Shown: piece after piece, positions 50,477 to 59,972 of the stretch
Layout: each line of letters opens with the position of its first letter
Position numbering within the stretch: position 1 is the stretch's first letter
Assembly: GCA_030584105.1 (NCBI GenBank)
Contig: CP129491.1
Coordinates: forward strand, 2,356,001-2,420,000
Length of the DNA: 64,000 nt
DNA from: UTCHB3 sp002050155
GTDB lineage: Bacteria > Bacteroidota > Ignavibacteria > Ignavibacteriales > Ignavibacteriaceae
Reading direction: 5' to 3'
Notes under the pieces: generated by a model
What the model saw: only the letters and a program-made list of their open reading frames with translations
What the model was told of the DNA's origin: nothing
Databases searched by the model: none
Position numbers and translations under genes: made by a program

Positions 50477-52615
50477 ATGAAAACCGGAAAATTTCTACTC
50501 TCTTTTTTGATGGTCTCTTTTTTGACTGTTACCGTCTGCCCGCAGGGTTGGCAGTGGGTTAGCCCGTTGCCGCAGGGAAACACAATTAACGACGCCGTAG
50601 CCGCAGGAAGCACCGTTTACGCCGTCGGTGAACGGGGAACTGTTATTGCCACTGATGACGCCGGCGTAACCTGGAGGCGTTTAGAAACGGGCACCGAAGC
50701 GGTACTTCACTCCGTGGCGGCAACTCAATCCGCTGTTTTTGTCGCAGGCGAACGGGGCACGATTTTGAAATCAACCAACAACGGGGTTGACTGGGCTTCT
50801 TCTTATTCACTGCCGGATGTTGTTATTTATTCCCTCTTTTTTCTCAATAACAACGAGGGGTGGGCGTGCGGTGAAGATTTTGCCAACCCCGGCAATGTTA
50901 TTCTTAAAACAACCGACGGTGGTGCAAACTGGAGCAAAACAAGGCAGGGATCAAATCAGCTTAATGCGGTTTGGTTTACTTCCTCTTCCGACGGCGTAGC
51001 CGTTGGTATAACCGGAACAATACTTAAAACCACTGACGGTGGTGCGAGTTGGAGCGCCAAAACGGGAGGTGGGTTCAACAATCTTTTTGGAGTTTCTTTC
51101 CCCGATGCACAAACCGGCTACATTTCCGGCAATGGGGGGACCGTCCTTAAAACCACAAACGGCGGTGAGGATTGGGTCAGCCTTAACACAGGAAGCTTCA
51201 ACTGGTTGGATAAAATTACCTTTTTCAACGCAAATGTTGGGTTTGCGGTTGGCTATTACGGCACAATCTTAAAAACCACAAACGGCGGCACAAGCTGGTC
51301 TGCTGCACTCTCAGGCACAGAGGCTTGGCTTCATGCAGTTGCTTTCAGTTCTCAGAACGAAGGGATGGTCTTTGGTGATTTTGGCAAAGTTCTTAAAACG
51401 AACAACGGCGGAGGTGCGTGGGTGGCGCTTTCCTCCGGCGGAACCGACCCATTGCACGCAGTTTCATTTTTTGATAAAAACAGCGGAATAGCCGTAGGGG
51501 ATATGGGCAAAATATTCAAAACCACCAACGGTGGTGCGGCTTGGGTACCTGTTTCTTCCGGGTCTGATATGTTGCTTCAGTCGGTTCATTTTGTTACGAA
51601 AGATACCCTTTATGCCTGCGGAGACGGCGGCACTCTTTTGAAATCAACTGACGGTGGTGCGAACTGGCAGGCGCTTACTCCGGCGGAGGAAGTGTGGCTG
51701 TTTAATGTTAATTTCACTTCAGCTTCAACAGGTTATGTGTGCGGCTACTATGGTTCAATGCAAAAAACAACAGACTATGGCGCGTCCTGGGTTTCGCTGA
51801 ACACAGGCACAACAAGCCAGTTGAACGGAATTGCCTTTATCGACCAAAACACCGGCTTTTTTGTCGGTGGTGATAATTATGGCGGTGCCGGGATAATCAG
51901 TAAAACGACCGATGGGGGCGCTTCGTGGGTTACAAAATTCCACGAACCTGTTCAGATGATTCACGCAATTCAGTTTTTTAACGCTAACGAAGGGATTGCT
52001 GTCGGTGGTATGAACACAGGTGAGGGGAGCAAAATAGTTAAAACCACTGACGGGGGCGAGACCTGGTATAATGTCCCTAACCCTTCGGAAAATATCTTAT
52101 ATTCGGTTCATTTTGCCGACAGTGATTCAGGGTTTGCCGTCGGCTTTGGCGGTGAAATTCTGTTTTCATCCGATCGGGGTGAAACCTGGGCGGTTAATTC
52201 GACAATCTCAGCAAATAATCTTTACGGCGTTTTTATGACTGATGGTAAAAACGGCGTAACGGTAGGAAACGGCGGCACAATCTTAAGAACCACCAGCGGC
52301 GGTGCAACTTTTATTGAAGAAACAGCTTCGGCACCCGTGCCCTCTTTATTCAGACTTGACCAAAACTACCCCAATCCTTTTGAAGCGGGAAGTGGCGTTA
52401 CCAACATCGGGTATCAGTTGGGTAAAGAGGCTTTCGTATCAATTGCTGTTTACGATATAACCGGACGAGAAGTTGCGCGTTTATTTTCAGAAACACAATC
52501 TGCCGGCTACCACACGGTTGAGTTCAGCGGTTCTGCACTTCCTTCCGGCACCTATTTTTATGTTCTGACGGCAAACGGCACCCGCCAAGCCCGCAAGCTT
52601 GTCCTGATGAGGTAG
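50477..52615 (+). CDS. Secreted YCF48-type propeller protein with T9SS domain
   Basis: 712 residues. Signal peptide (1-22, TVCPQ), about fourteen repeats of the ILKTTDGGxxW type, many nearly identical at DNA level (AAAACCAC.AACGGCGG), and a sorting domain (NYPNPFEAG...RKLVLMR). Same architecture as the gene at 57, with FEAG in place of the usual FNP. The high similarity between repeats suggests recent internal duplications. Ligand unknown. Confidence 0.85.
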   Translation: MKTGKFLLSFLMVSFLTVTVCPQGWQWVSPLPQGNTINDAVAAGSTVYAVGERGTVIATDDAGVTWRRLETGTEAVLHSVAATQSAVFVAGERGTILKSTNNGVDWASSYSLPDVVIYSLFFLNNNEGWACGEDFANPGNVILKTTDGGANWSKTRQGSNQLNAVWFTSSSDGVAVGITGTILKTTDGGASWSAKTGGGFNNLFGVSFPDAQTGYISGNGGTVLKTTNGGEDWVSLNTGSFNWLDKITFFNANVGFAVGYYGTILKTTNGGTSWSAALSGTEAWLHAVAFSSQNEGMVFGDFGKVLKTNNGGGAWVALSSGGTDPLHAVSFFDKNSGIAVGDMGKIFKTTNGGAAWVPVSSGSDMLLQSVHFVTKDTLYACGDGGTLLKSTDGGANWQALTPAEEVWLFNVNFTSASTGYVCGYYGSMQKTTDYGASWVSLNTGTTSQLNGIAFIDQNTGFFVGGDNYGGAGIISKTTDGGASWVTKFHEPVQMIHAIQFFNANEGIAVGGMNTGEGSKIVKTTDGGETWYNVPNPSENILYSVHFADSDSGFAVGFGGEILFSSDRGETWAVNSTISANNLYGVFMTDGKNGVTVGNGGTILRTTSGGATFIEETASAPVPSLFRLDQNYPNPFEAGSGVTNIGYQLGKEAFVSIAVYDITGREVARLFSETQSAGYHTVEFSGSALPSGTYFYVLTANGTRQARKLVLMR

Positions 52616-52674
52616 GGGGGGGATTTATTTCCCTAAATGTCGATTTAGATGTTATTTATTTCTTAGTTGTTTGG

Positions 52675-52830
52675 CTAAAAATCGGCATAGAAAAATGGAT
52701 TTGATTCTTTTAGGATTAATCTGCCTAATAATAAACCAAAGAGACCAAGAAAGAAAATAATGTTAATTATCAGATATTTTAGAAAAATATGGTCCGATAG
52801 TAGCTGTTTAATCTTGTTTAAATAACTCAT
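52675..52830 (-). CDS. Small membrane protein, DUF5989-like, of the O-acylation operon
   Basis: 51 residues (ATG 52830, stop at 52675), overlapping the end of the SGNH gene by 23 nt. A basic amphipathic start (SYLNKIKQLLSDHIFLKYL), one hydrophobic helix (about 20-36), and the ending SNPFFYADF. Short proteins with this plan and a C-terminal APFIYxLF-type end (DUF5989) accompany MBOAT and SGNH genes in other bacteria. Assignment is by pattern and context, not by search. Too short for usual gene-calling limits. Confidence 0.6.
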   Translation of the reverse strand: MSYLNKIKQLLSDHIFLKYLIINIIFFLGLFGLLLGRLILKESNPFFYADF

Positions 52831-53785
52831 ATAAAGTTTTTCCTAATTCACGATTTCCGGTAGTATTTAAATGACCTTTCCCGTTAATTTTGTTTATAGG
52901 TTTATTAATTGGGCGCCATAAGTATCTGATGTTTGAGGAAAGTATGTAATTCTTTGTTGAATCGGGTATCGTTTCCAGTTCATTTTCACCAATATTTATA
53001 ATCGCTATTTTACCGGGGTATAACGAATTATATTGAGTTACAACTTGCTTGAGTTTATTGTCGTATTCGGCATCATACTTTAATTCAGTTTTTTGTCTCT
53101 TTTGCGGAGTTTCAATTTCCGGAACCGCATCTCCTTGCTGTTCCTTAGCATTAATTGTTTTAGCAAATAGGTCAAGGAAAACAGAGTGATTTCTCAAAGG
53201 TATTAAATATTTAGAAAGCCCTGCTTTATTCTCCACAATTTTTTGAGGGGAAAATTTCAACGAAGGTTGCCTGTTTAGCCAATCTGATTGGCTCGCAGGG
53301 ATTACTAAAATAATTTTTTTGAAATGAAAGAATTGGTCATAATAATATAAACGATAGAGTAAATCCATTGGGTCGTGCCCCGAATTACCCAAATTAACAA
53401 CTTGATAATTCGATCCCCCATTTTGAAGTGATATCTGTAAAATGCCTACCGCTGTACTCTCGGGAGGTACTTGATACGCTTCCAGATATGAGTTTCCTAA
53501 AATTGCTATAAATTCTTTTCTATTTATAGTATCAACATCTAACCCGGTAAAGCCAAGATTATTCCTCCTGTAAATCTGCAACCCACCTTCAACATTAAAA
53601 AAAGTTGAGTTTGGAATAAAAATATTTTGAGTTCCTGATGCTGATCCGCGAATACCTGTCAATTTTTTTTCAACTGAGTAAGTTGGGAACCCAATCACAT
53701 ATTGAAGAAATAATTCAACCAAAATAAATGCGGTTACAAACGATAAAACGAAAAGAAAGATTTTTTTTATCTGAACCACAGCCAA
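52808..53785 (-). CDS. SGNH-hydrolase-like (AlgX/AlgJ-type) acetyltransferase partner
   Basis: 325 residues. One N-terminal membrane anchor (about 9-27), then an SGNH-like domain. Block I is AILGNSYLEAYQV (GNS in place of GDS, Ser kept), block II NLGNSGHDPMDLLY, and the final block GHLNTTGNRELG gives the His without the usual preceding Asp. The start is probably TTG 53785 or GTG shortly after, overlapping the end of the MBOAT gene. Predicted to transfer acyl groups to an exported glycan together with the MBOAT protein. The altered catalytic positions leave activity open. Confidence 0.7.
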   Translation of the reverse strand: MAVVQIKKIFLFVLSFVTAFILVELFLQYVIGFPTYSVEKKLTGIRGSASGTQNIFIPNSTFFNVEGGLQIYRRNNLGFTGLDVDTINRKEFIAILGNSYLEAYQVPPESTAVGILQISLQNGGSNYQVVNLGNSGHDPMDLLYRLYYYDQFFHFKKIILVIPASQSDWLNRQPSLKFSPQKIVENKAGLSKYLIPLRNHSVFLDLFAKTINAKEQQGDAVPEIETPQKRQKTELKYDAEYDNKLKQVVTQYNSLYPGKIAIINIGENELETIPDSTKNYILSSNIRYLWRPINKPINKINGKGHLNTTGNRELGKTLYELFKQD

Positions 53786-54888
53786 CCAATAGTTATAAAT
53801 GTAAAGGTGATGAGTACGCCTACAGTATTGAACACTCCCTGCAACGGAAATTGATTAATCTTTTTTGCCATAGCACTTCTCGACCAAAATTGGTAAACAA
53901 ATAGCCCTAATCCATGCCACAGCCCCCAAATAATAAACCCCGTTGAGGCACCGTGCCACAATCCACAAACGAACATCGTTACAACCGGCGTAAAATAATT
54001 TAAAAATTTACGGCGTCTTAAGGCAAATGATAACGGATAGAAAATATAGTCTCTTAACCATTCCGAAAGTGAGATATGCCAATTATTCCAAAATATTGCG
54101 ATGTTTGGACTTAAGTAAGGATAATTGAAATTTTCCATAATTTTTATCCCAAAGAATCGGGAAGAACCAATCGCAATATCAGAGTAAGCGGCAAAATCAA
54201 AATAAATTTGAAAAGAAAACAAAATTAGATTGGTAATTTCTTTGGGAATCCCCGGTGTGGCAGAACTAATTATTTCACGGGTTAAAAGAATACCAATTCC
54301 ATCTGCAATTACAAATTTTTTAAAAATCCCATAAGCAATTCTTTTGTATCCCTCTCCAAAATCTGAAAGTTTAAATTTAAGCGTTTCTTTTAACTGAGGT
54401 TCAAATCTTTCGAATCGTTCAATAGGCCCGGCGAGAAAAATTGGAAAAAAAGCGCTATATAATAAAAAATTTAAAAATGATCCCGGTTCAATCTTCTCCC
54501 AATATATGTCAGCTAAGTAACTAATATGTTTGAAGGTGATATACGAAATCCCTAAAGGCAGGAATATTTTTTCATTAATAATAAATTGTTTTAAATCCAG
54601 GAGAATGAAGAAAAAATTTGAATATTTGAAATATAATAGCGAAGTAACAACTAAAACAACGGAGACAGATAACAATGCAGTAGTTCTTTTCTTTTTTAAC
54701 CGGTTACCGAGAAACCAAGTTAAAACGGTAAGAGCTATCACAAAAATTCCCGATTTAATATCAAGGTGGAAAATATAGGATAATCCGGTTATGATAAGGA
54801 AAGCAACCCGGTATTTTTGACTCCGTAAAGCCCAATACCCGATTAGTGAAATTATTAAAAAACCGATAAAACTGAGTGTAAGCATCAA
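53767..54888 (-). CDS. MBOAT-family O-acyltransferase (AlgI/DltB-like)
   Basis: 373 residues with about ten hydrophobic segments. Diagnostic motifs: FLAGPIERF, FQIYFDFAAYSDIAIG, FWNNWHISLSEWLRDYIFYPL, and GLWHGASTGFIIWGLWHG with the catalytic His. It stops after GWLWFR, about 90-100 residues short of AlgI, closer to DltB in length. Moves acyl groups across the membrane for polysaccharide O-acetylation. First gene of a three-gene overlapping operon (MBOAT, SGNH, small protein); no glycan synthase genes adjoin. Confidence 0.9.
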   Translation of the reverse strand: MMLTLSFIGFLIISLIGYWALRSQKYRVAFLIITGLSYIFHLDIKSGIFVIALTVLTWFLGNRLKKKRTTALLSVSVVLVVTSLLYFKYSNFFFILLDLKQFIINEKIFLPLGISYITFKHISYLADIYWEKIEPGSFLNFLLYSAFFPIFLAGPIERFERFEPQLKETLKFKLSDFGEGYKRIAYGIFKKFVIADGIGILLTREIISSATPGIPKEITNLILFSFQIYFDFAAYSDIAIGSSRFFGIKIMENFNYPYLSPNIAIFWNNWHISLSEWLRDYIFYPLSFALRRRKFLNYFTPVVTMFVCGLWHGASTGFIIWGLWHGLGLFVYQFWSRSAMAKKINQFPLQGVFNTVGVLITFTFITIGWLWFR

Positions 54889-55046
54889 TTGATATTATAA
54901 AAAAAATAAATTGCAATTTAAGAAAATAATCAGATTTAGTAAATGCTTCCGGCTTCTTTGAAGTAATTACTCCTTTCAAACTGCATCATTATCACCCTTT
55001 AAGTTATCGGAAATCGCTAAATTACAAAGATAAATTTTAAAATTTA

Positions 55047-56849
55047 GTGAATGAGATGAAAGAAGCGGATAATTTATATAAAATCAGGCACTCTTTAGCA
55101 CATATTATGGCGCAGGCCGTTTTGGAGCATTACCCCAACGCAAAAATGGGTTTTGGGCCCCCCGTGGATAACGGTTTTTATTACGATTTCGATTTTGGTG
55201 ACGAGAAAGTTTCGGTTGAAGATTTTAAGAAAATTGAAAAATCGATGTATAAAATCATCAATCAGAAGCAGGAGTTTGGGATTTTTTACAAGAACTTAGA
55301 TGATTCACTCACTCTGCTCAAAGAGATGGATCAGCCCTATAAAGTTGAATACGCTAAAGAACTCGTTGAAACAGGGCAGGCGGAAAACGGCGAGCTGAGT
55401 TTCTATCAGAACGGGCCCTTTATAGACATGTGCGAAGGACCCCACATTCACAACACTTCTGAAATTCCGCCAAAAGCTTGGAAATTAGATCGAGTTTCCG
55501 GAAGTTATTGGCGCGGCGATGAAAAACGACCGATGCTCACCAGAATTTACGGGCTGGCGTTCGAGTCGGAAGAAGAGCTGAAAGATTACATCAAACGCCG
55601 TGAACTTGCCATGCAGCGCGACCACCGAAAGCTCGGGCAGGAACTTGAAATTTTTATGATCGACGAGGAAGTGGGGGCGGGCTTGCCTCTGTGGCTTCCC
55701 AACGGCGCCGTGATCCGTGCTGAACTTGAAGCGTGGGCGAAAGATGTTGAGTTCAGGGCGGGCTATCATCATGTTTCCACTCCGTCTTTAAGCAAATCTG
55801 CGCTTTATTATCGCTCGGGGCACCTGCCTTACTACGCAGAATCGATGTTCCCGCCGATGGTATTGGATGAAAACACTGAATATTACCTCAGACCGATGAA
55901 CTGCCCGCACCACCATAAGATTTACAGTTTTCGTCCGAGAAGTTACAGAGAACTTCCTTACAGATTGGCTGAGTACGGCGATATGTTCCGTTACGAAAAG
56001 CACGGTTCCCTCTCCGGGCTGCTTCGTGTAAGGGCAATGTGCCTGAACGACGCACACATCTACTGCGAGTATGACCAACTGAAACAAGAATTTGCCGCTG
56101 TGATGGATCTTTACAAGTTTTATTACGGCTATCTGAGGTTAGGTAATTTCCGCGTTCGCCTTTCGCTGCACGACCCCAAAAGTGATAAATATGTTGACGC
56201 AGAAGATGAATGGCAGTTCAGCGAAAACATAGTTCGCGAAATTCTGAAAGAAAACAATATCGATTTTGTTGAAGAAGTCGGAGAAGCCGCTTTTTACGGG
56301 CCTAAAGTTGATATTCAGATTAAAAATTTGCTCGGTAGGGAAGAGACCGTTTCAACCTGCCAGTTAGATTTTGTGATGGCTAAAAGGTTCGACTTGTGGT
56401 ACTCCGCAAAAGACGGCACAATGAAACAACCCTACATTCTTCACCGTGCACCGCTTTCGACACACGAGCGGTTCATCTCGTTCCTGATAGAGTTTTGGGG
56501 CGGGGCGTTCCCGACCTGGATGTCCCCAAATCAGGTGGTGCTTGTACCGGTGAACGAAGGCGTGATTGATTATGCAAATGAGCTGAAAGAAAAAATGATT
56601 GCTCTGGGAATCCGTGCGGATATCGACACTTCTGACGACTCGTTCAACAAAAAAATCAGAAAAGCGGTTACCAAAAAGAACCCCAACATCTGGATTATTG
56701 GTGATAACGAAAAAGCTGATCGTTCGATCACCTGGAGGCGCTATGCAGTGCAGGAGCAATTTACCGTTTCGGCTGATACTGCCATAGAAAAAGTTCTGCG
56801 CCTGCGCCGTGAACGAATTATGGATAATTTCTCCGATGTGGAAGTGTAG
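55047..56849 (+). CDS. thrS: Threonyl-tRNA synthetase lacking the TGS domain
   Basis: 600 residues, starting at GTG 55047 or ATG 55056. The chain begins directly with the editing domain region (KIRHSLAHIMAQAVLEHYPNAKMGFGPPVDNGFYYDFD, with the HxxxH zinc-type motif). The class II core has PMNCPHHHKIY (motif 2 region, zinc Cys), and the anticodon domain starts VVLVPVNEG. The roughly 60-residue TGS domain present in E. coli ThrRS is absent, a variant known in several phyla. Essential enzyme, probably monocistronic. Confidence 0.95.
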   Translation: MNEMKEADNLYKIRHSLAHIMAQAVLEHYPNAKMGFGPPVDNGFYYDFDFGDEKVSVEDFKKIEKSMYKIINQKQEFGIFYKNLDDSLTLLKEMDQPYKVEYAKELVETGQAENGELSFYQNGPFIDMCEGPHIHNTSEIPPKAWKLDRVSGSYWRGDEKRPMLTRIYGLAFESEEELKDYIKRRELAMQRDHRKLGQELEIFMIDEEVGAGLPLWLPNGAVIRAELEAWAKDVEFRAGYHHVSTPSLSKSALYYRSGHLPYYAESMFPPMVLDENTEYYLRPMNCPHHHKIYSFRPRSYRELPYRLAEYGDMFRYEKHGSLSGLLRVRAMCLNDAHIYCEYDQLKQEFAAVMDLYKFYYGYLRLGNFRVRLSLHDPKSDKYVDAEDEWQFSENIVREILKENNIDFVEEVGEAAFYGPKVDIQIKNLLGREETVSTCQLDFVMAKRFDLWYSAKDGTMKQPYILHRAPLSTHERFISFLIEFWGGAFPTWMSPNQVVLVPVNEGVIDYANELKEKMIALGIRADIDTSDDSFNKKIRKAVTKKNPNIWIIGDNEKADRSITWRRYAVQEQFTVSADTAIEKVLRLRRERIMDNFSDVEV

Positions 56850-56982
56850 CTTATCTGAGCCTGTAGATTCAGTGGGTTTCTCCTGAAACTTACTGCGTTT
56901 AACCGGAGGATGTTTTAAATAAATAAGAAGGGAACAACAAAGTTTTTTCCCTAAGTTATTGCCTTTCCCCCTGAAATATAAC

Positions 56983-57011
56983 CCGGCTGATTTTGTAATT
57001 TAATCAGCCGG
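56983..57011 (+). terminator. Hairpin between thrS and the inositol-monophosphatase gene
   Basis: CCGGCTGATT (56983-56992) and AATCAGCCGG (57002-57011) form a perfect 10-bp stem. Only a short T-poor tail follows, so it may be a terminator or a pause element. Confidence 0.5.
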
Positions 57012-57050
57012 CACTTTGTACTAAATTAATCGAAATACTGTGAGACGAAA

Positions 57051-57842
57051 ATGAAAAGTTACTATGGCTATCAGCTGTTTGCCGAACACCTCGCCGACCT
57101 TGCCGGCTCTATTGTTGAACGATATTTCCGAGGCGAAATTAAACCTGAGTTTAAAGAATCTTCTTCACCAATTGTTACGATTGCTGACAGGGAAGTGGAG
57201 GAAAAACTCCGCGCCGAAATTGAGTTCGAAGACCCCGATTCCGGCATAATTGGGGAAGAATTTGGCAAAAAAGAGAGCCAAAATAACTACACTTGGGTAA
57301 TCGACCCTATCGACGGCACAATAGCATTCAGCTGCGGAAAGCCCGTTTTCGCCACTTTAATAGCACTTTTGGAAAATGATGTGCCGATTCTTGGTGTGAT
57401 CGATCAGCCAATTACCCGCGAAAGGTGGATAGGGGTTGAGGGCAACCCATCTACGATGAACGGCGATATAATAAAGGCATCCGATCTTCGTGAGCTTCGC
57501 CGGGCGAAGTTCAGCACCACTTCCCCATGGATGTTTGAAGAACCGGGTGCACGCAATTTTTTCAACAAACTGAAAGAGTCGGTGCACATTATGAGTTTCG
57601 GCGGCGACGCCTACCAGTACGGTTTGTGCGCTTCGGGCTATGTCGATATTGTTGCCGAAAAAGGGCTGAATTTGCACGACTGGGCGGCACTTGCACCGGT
57701 GCTTAAAGGCTCGGGTGCGGTTATCACCGACTGGGAGGGAAACGAGTTGAAACCGGGCGGAAAAGTTGATGTGCTGGTTGCAGGAAATGCTGATTTGCAT
57801 TCAACGGTTCTGCAAATGCTTAAGAGAAGTTATTCAGAATAA
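57051..57842 (+). CDS. Inositol-monophosphatase family phosphatase (possibly histidinol-phosphatase HisN-like)
   Basis: 263 residues, full length. Metal site residues: GIIGEEFG (E69/E70), WVIDPIDGT (85-90) and LHDWAALAPVL near the C-terminus (second Asp). The family hydrolyses small phosphate monoesters with Mg2+: inositol phosphate, histidinol phosphate or PAP. The loop DPIDGTIAFSCGKP resembles HisN-type enzymes, but substrate cannot be fixed. Its last codons are the first unit of a tandem repeat array downstream. Confidence 0.88.
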   Translation: MKSYYGYQLFAEHLADLAGSIVERYFRGEIKPEFKESSSPIVTIADREVEEKLRAEIEFEDPDSGIIGEEFGKKESQNNYTWVIDPIDGTIAFSCGKPVFATLIALLENDVPILGVIDQPITRERWIGVEGNPSTMNGDIIKASDLRELRRAKFSTTSPWMFEEPGARNFFNKLKESVHIMSFGGDAYQYGLCASGYVDIVAEKGLNLHDWAALAPVLKGSGAVITDWEGNELKPGGKVDVLVAGNADLHSTVLQMLKRSYSE

Positions 57843-58070
57843 CCCTTAATTCCCACTGCAGTTGCTCTGGAAAAGTTATTCGGAGTAACCTTTAAATTGC
57901 CACTGCAGCCGTTCGGGAGAAGTTTTTCGCGGTAATTTTTAATTCCCAATATCGGTGCAGAAAGAGAAGTTTTTCGTGGTAATTTTTAATTCCGCTATCG
58001 GTGCAGAAAGAGAAGTTTTTCAGATTAATTTTTAAATTCCGCTATCTGAGCAGAGGGAGAATTATTTAGA
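57826..58070. repeat. Minisatellite-like array of ~50-bp units derived from the gene end
   Basis: Five or six degenerate units of about 46-52 bp share AGAAGTT[AT]TTC..GGTAA...TTTAATTCC and a GGTGCAGAAAG or CTGCAG block. The first unit covers the last codons and stop of the phosphatase gene. Units 3-5 are the most alike. No gene in the array. Confidence 0.75.
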
Positions 58071-58098
58071 ATGATATTAATTGCCTTAATCACCCTAA

Positions 58099-58464
58099 TC
58101 ACCCTCTCCAGTCAATAAAATTCTTGGCATATTCAACGCGGAAAGAACCGTCAGGGTTGGGAAGTATCCCGATAAAATCAAACCTTATTTCTTCGTAATA
58201 GACATCAGTTTTCAGCATATATTTCTGTGCATATTTCTTCAAAGAGCGCGCTTTTGAGTGCGAAATGGCGTATTCAATTCCCGCGAACTCTTCATCGGCA
58301 CGGTATTTTACTTCCGCGAATACTAAGGTTGTGTTATCGAGTGCCACAATATCCAGCTCACCGTGGCTTTCCCGCCAGTTTTTGTCCAATATCCTGAAGC
58401 CTTGCGAGATTAGATATTCGGCGGCAATTCTTTCCCCTTGCTTCCCGGTTTCAATAGTGCCCAT
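58099..58464 (-). CDS. yraN: YraN family (UPF0102) endonuclease-like protein
   Basis: 121 residues, normal. GKQGERIAAEYLISQGF at the start, then the PD-(D/E)XK-like block HGELDIVALDNTTLVFAEVKYR with E, D and ExK positions intact. The family is predicted to be a Holliday-junction-resolvase-like nuclease; function is not established. Frequently near rnhB or topA, but here beside tyrS. A copy of its 5' end lies upstream. Confidence 0.9.
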   Translation of the reverse strand: MGTIETGKQGERIAAEYLISQGFRILDKNWRESHGELDIVALDNTTLVFAEVKYRADEEFAGIEYAISHSKARSLKKYAQKYMLKTDVYYEEIRFDFIGILPNPDGSFRVEYAKNFIDWRG

Positions 58465-58566
58465 CTCAGACCTCGTGCCTGTTCATCTTACTGCAACTCC
58501 TTACGCAGCGGCAAAATGATTTCCCGGTTTCAATTGTGCTCATTTCAAACTCCGTGCCCAATCATC
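58442..58566. repeat. Duplicated 5' end of yraN, 79-bp period
   Basis: TTCCCGGTTTCAAT.GTGC.CAT and about 25 bp beyond occur at 58442-58490 and 58521-58566. The second copy reads as an ATG plus the codons STIETGK on the minus strand but then diverges to a stop, so it is a decayed duplicate start. Confidence 0.65.
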
Positions 58567-59839
58567 TAACAACGCCGGGTTTGAAGTTCTTCTTCCCTTT
58601 TCTGAGAACAAAATATTTTCCGTGAATCAGGTTCTCATTAGATGGAGTAAAATCAGGGTCGGTAATTCTTTGGTTGTTGAAATAAATTCCGCCGCCCGTT
58701 AAGTCTTTTCTCGCCTGCCCCTTGCTCGGGTACAAACCTGAAATAACCAAAATATCAACCAAGCCGGGGAGTGGCTCCGTGGCAGAAAGTTCAACAAAAG
58801 GTGTTGTTGCAATCAGCGACTCAAAAGTTGCGCTGTTTATTGCCGTAATTTCCCCTTCGCCAAAAAGGGCTTTCGAAGCTGCAACAGCTCCCAACATCTC
58901 TTCTTTTCCGTGGATTAACTCTGTTACTTCTTCTGCAAGTTTGCGGTGGGCTACCCTTCTGCCCGGGTCTTCGGTGTGTGTTGCCTCTAATTCTTCAATC
59001 TCTTCTTTGGAAAGGAAAGTGTAAAATTTGAGGAATTTAATCACATCGCGGTCATCGGTGTTCAGCCAGTACTGGTAAAGTTCGTAGGGTGAAGTGCGTT
59101 TTTTATCAAGCCAGATGGTGCCGGCTTCAGTTTTGCCGATTTTTTTGCCGTCTGCGGTGGAAATCAGCGGGAAGGTCATGCAGTGCACCTTTTTATTCTT
59201 CTTTTTCCAAATCAGGTCCATCCCCGCGGTGATGTTTCCCCACTGGTCGCTTCCGCCAATCTGCAGTTCGCAATCTAAGCGCTCGTTCAGTGTGAAATAA
59301 TCAAAAGCCTGCATAATCATATAGCTAAATTCTGTGTAGGAAATGCCGGCATCGGGGTCTTGCAGCCTTCTCTTCACCGACTCTTTGGTTACCATCACAT
59401 TAACCGAGAACCTTTTCCCTATATCCCGCAGATACTCAAAAGCGGAAATGGTGCTGATCCAGTCGTAGTTATTAACCAATTGGGCGGGGCGCTCACCCGA
59501 AAAATCGAGATACTGCGAAAGCTGCTCTTTGATAATAACCGCCCATTCTTTCACCAATTCCTCGGGGTTAAGGTCTCTTTCTGCCATTTTTCCGGAAGGG
59601 TCGCCGAGCAGAGCCGTTGCTCCGCCGATAACGGCAATTACATTGTGCCCCGCCTGCTGAAACCGCCGCAATCCCAGAATTGGGATCAGGTGCCCGATGT
59701 GAAGTGAGTCAGCTGTTGGGTCAAAACCGCAGTAAAGGGTAATAGGCCTTTCTTTAAGCCGTTCTTTTAGCAAATCCAGCGGGGTTGACTGATAAATCAG
59801 CCCGCGCCATTCCAATTCATCTACAATATTATTCCACAT
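58562..59839 (-). CDS. tyrS: Tyrosyl-tRNA synthetase
   Basis: 425 residues from ATG 59839; the family begins at MWNNIVDELEWRGLI and CGGAA lies 7-11 nt upstream, so the longer in-frame start is rejected. The class I motifs are GFDPTADSLHIGHL (HIGH) and KIGKTEAGTIWL (KMSKS equivalent), followed by a C-terminal S4 domain (PSKGQARKDLTGGGIYFNN). Essential enzyme charging tRNA-Tyr. Confidence 0.96.
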   Translation of the reverse strand: MWNNIVDELEWRGLIYQSTPLDLLKERLKERPITLYCGFDPTADSLHIGHLIPILGLRRFQQAGHNVIAVIGGATALLGDPSGKMAERDLNPEELVKEWAVIIKEQLSQYLDFSGERPAQLVNNYDWISTISAFEYLRDIGKRFSVNVMVTKESVKRRLQDPDAGISYTEFSYMIMQAFDYFTLNERLDCELQIGGSDQWGNITAGMDLIWKKKNKKVHCMTFPLISTADGKKIGKTEAGTIWLDKKRTSPYELYQYWLNTDDRDVIKFLKFYTFLSKEEIEELEATHTEDPGRRVAHRKLAEEVTELIHGKEEMLGAVAASKALFGEGEITAINSATFESLIATTPFVELSATEPLPGLVDILVISGLYPSKGQARKDLTGGGIYFNNQRITDPDFTPSNENLIHGKYFVLRKGKKNFKPGVVR

Positions 59840-59972
59840 ATTTTTCCGAAACTGTGTTAAATTCAAAAAAAGACCAAACACAAATTTACGGAAATCAATG
59901 CTTTTTTGCGGAATTATCAGGTGATGTATTCCGATTTAATTTTTTCGTCATGGGAGTCAGTAACCACTAAAT

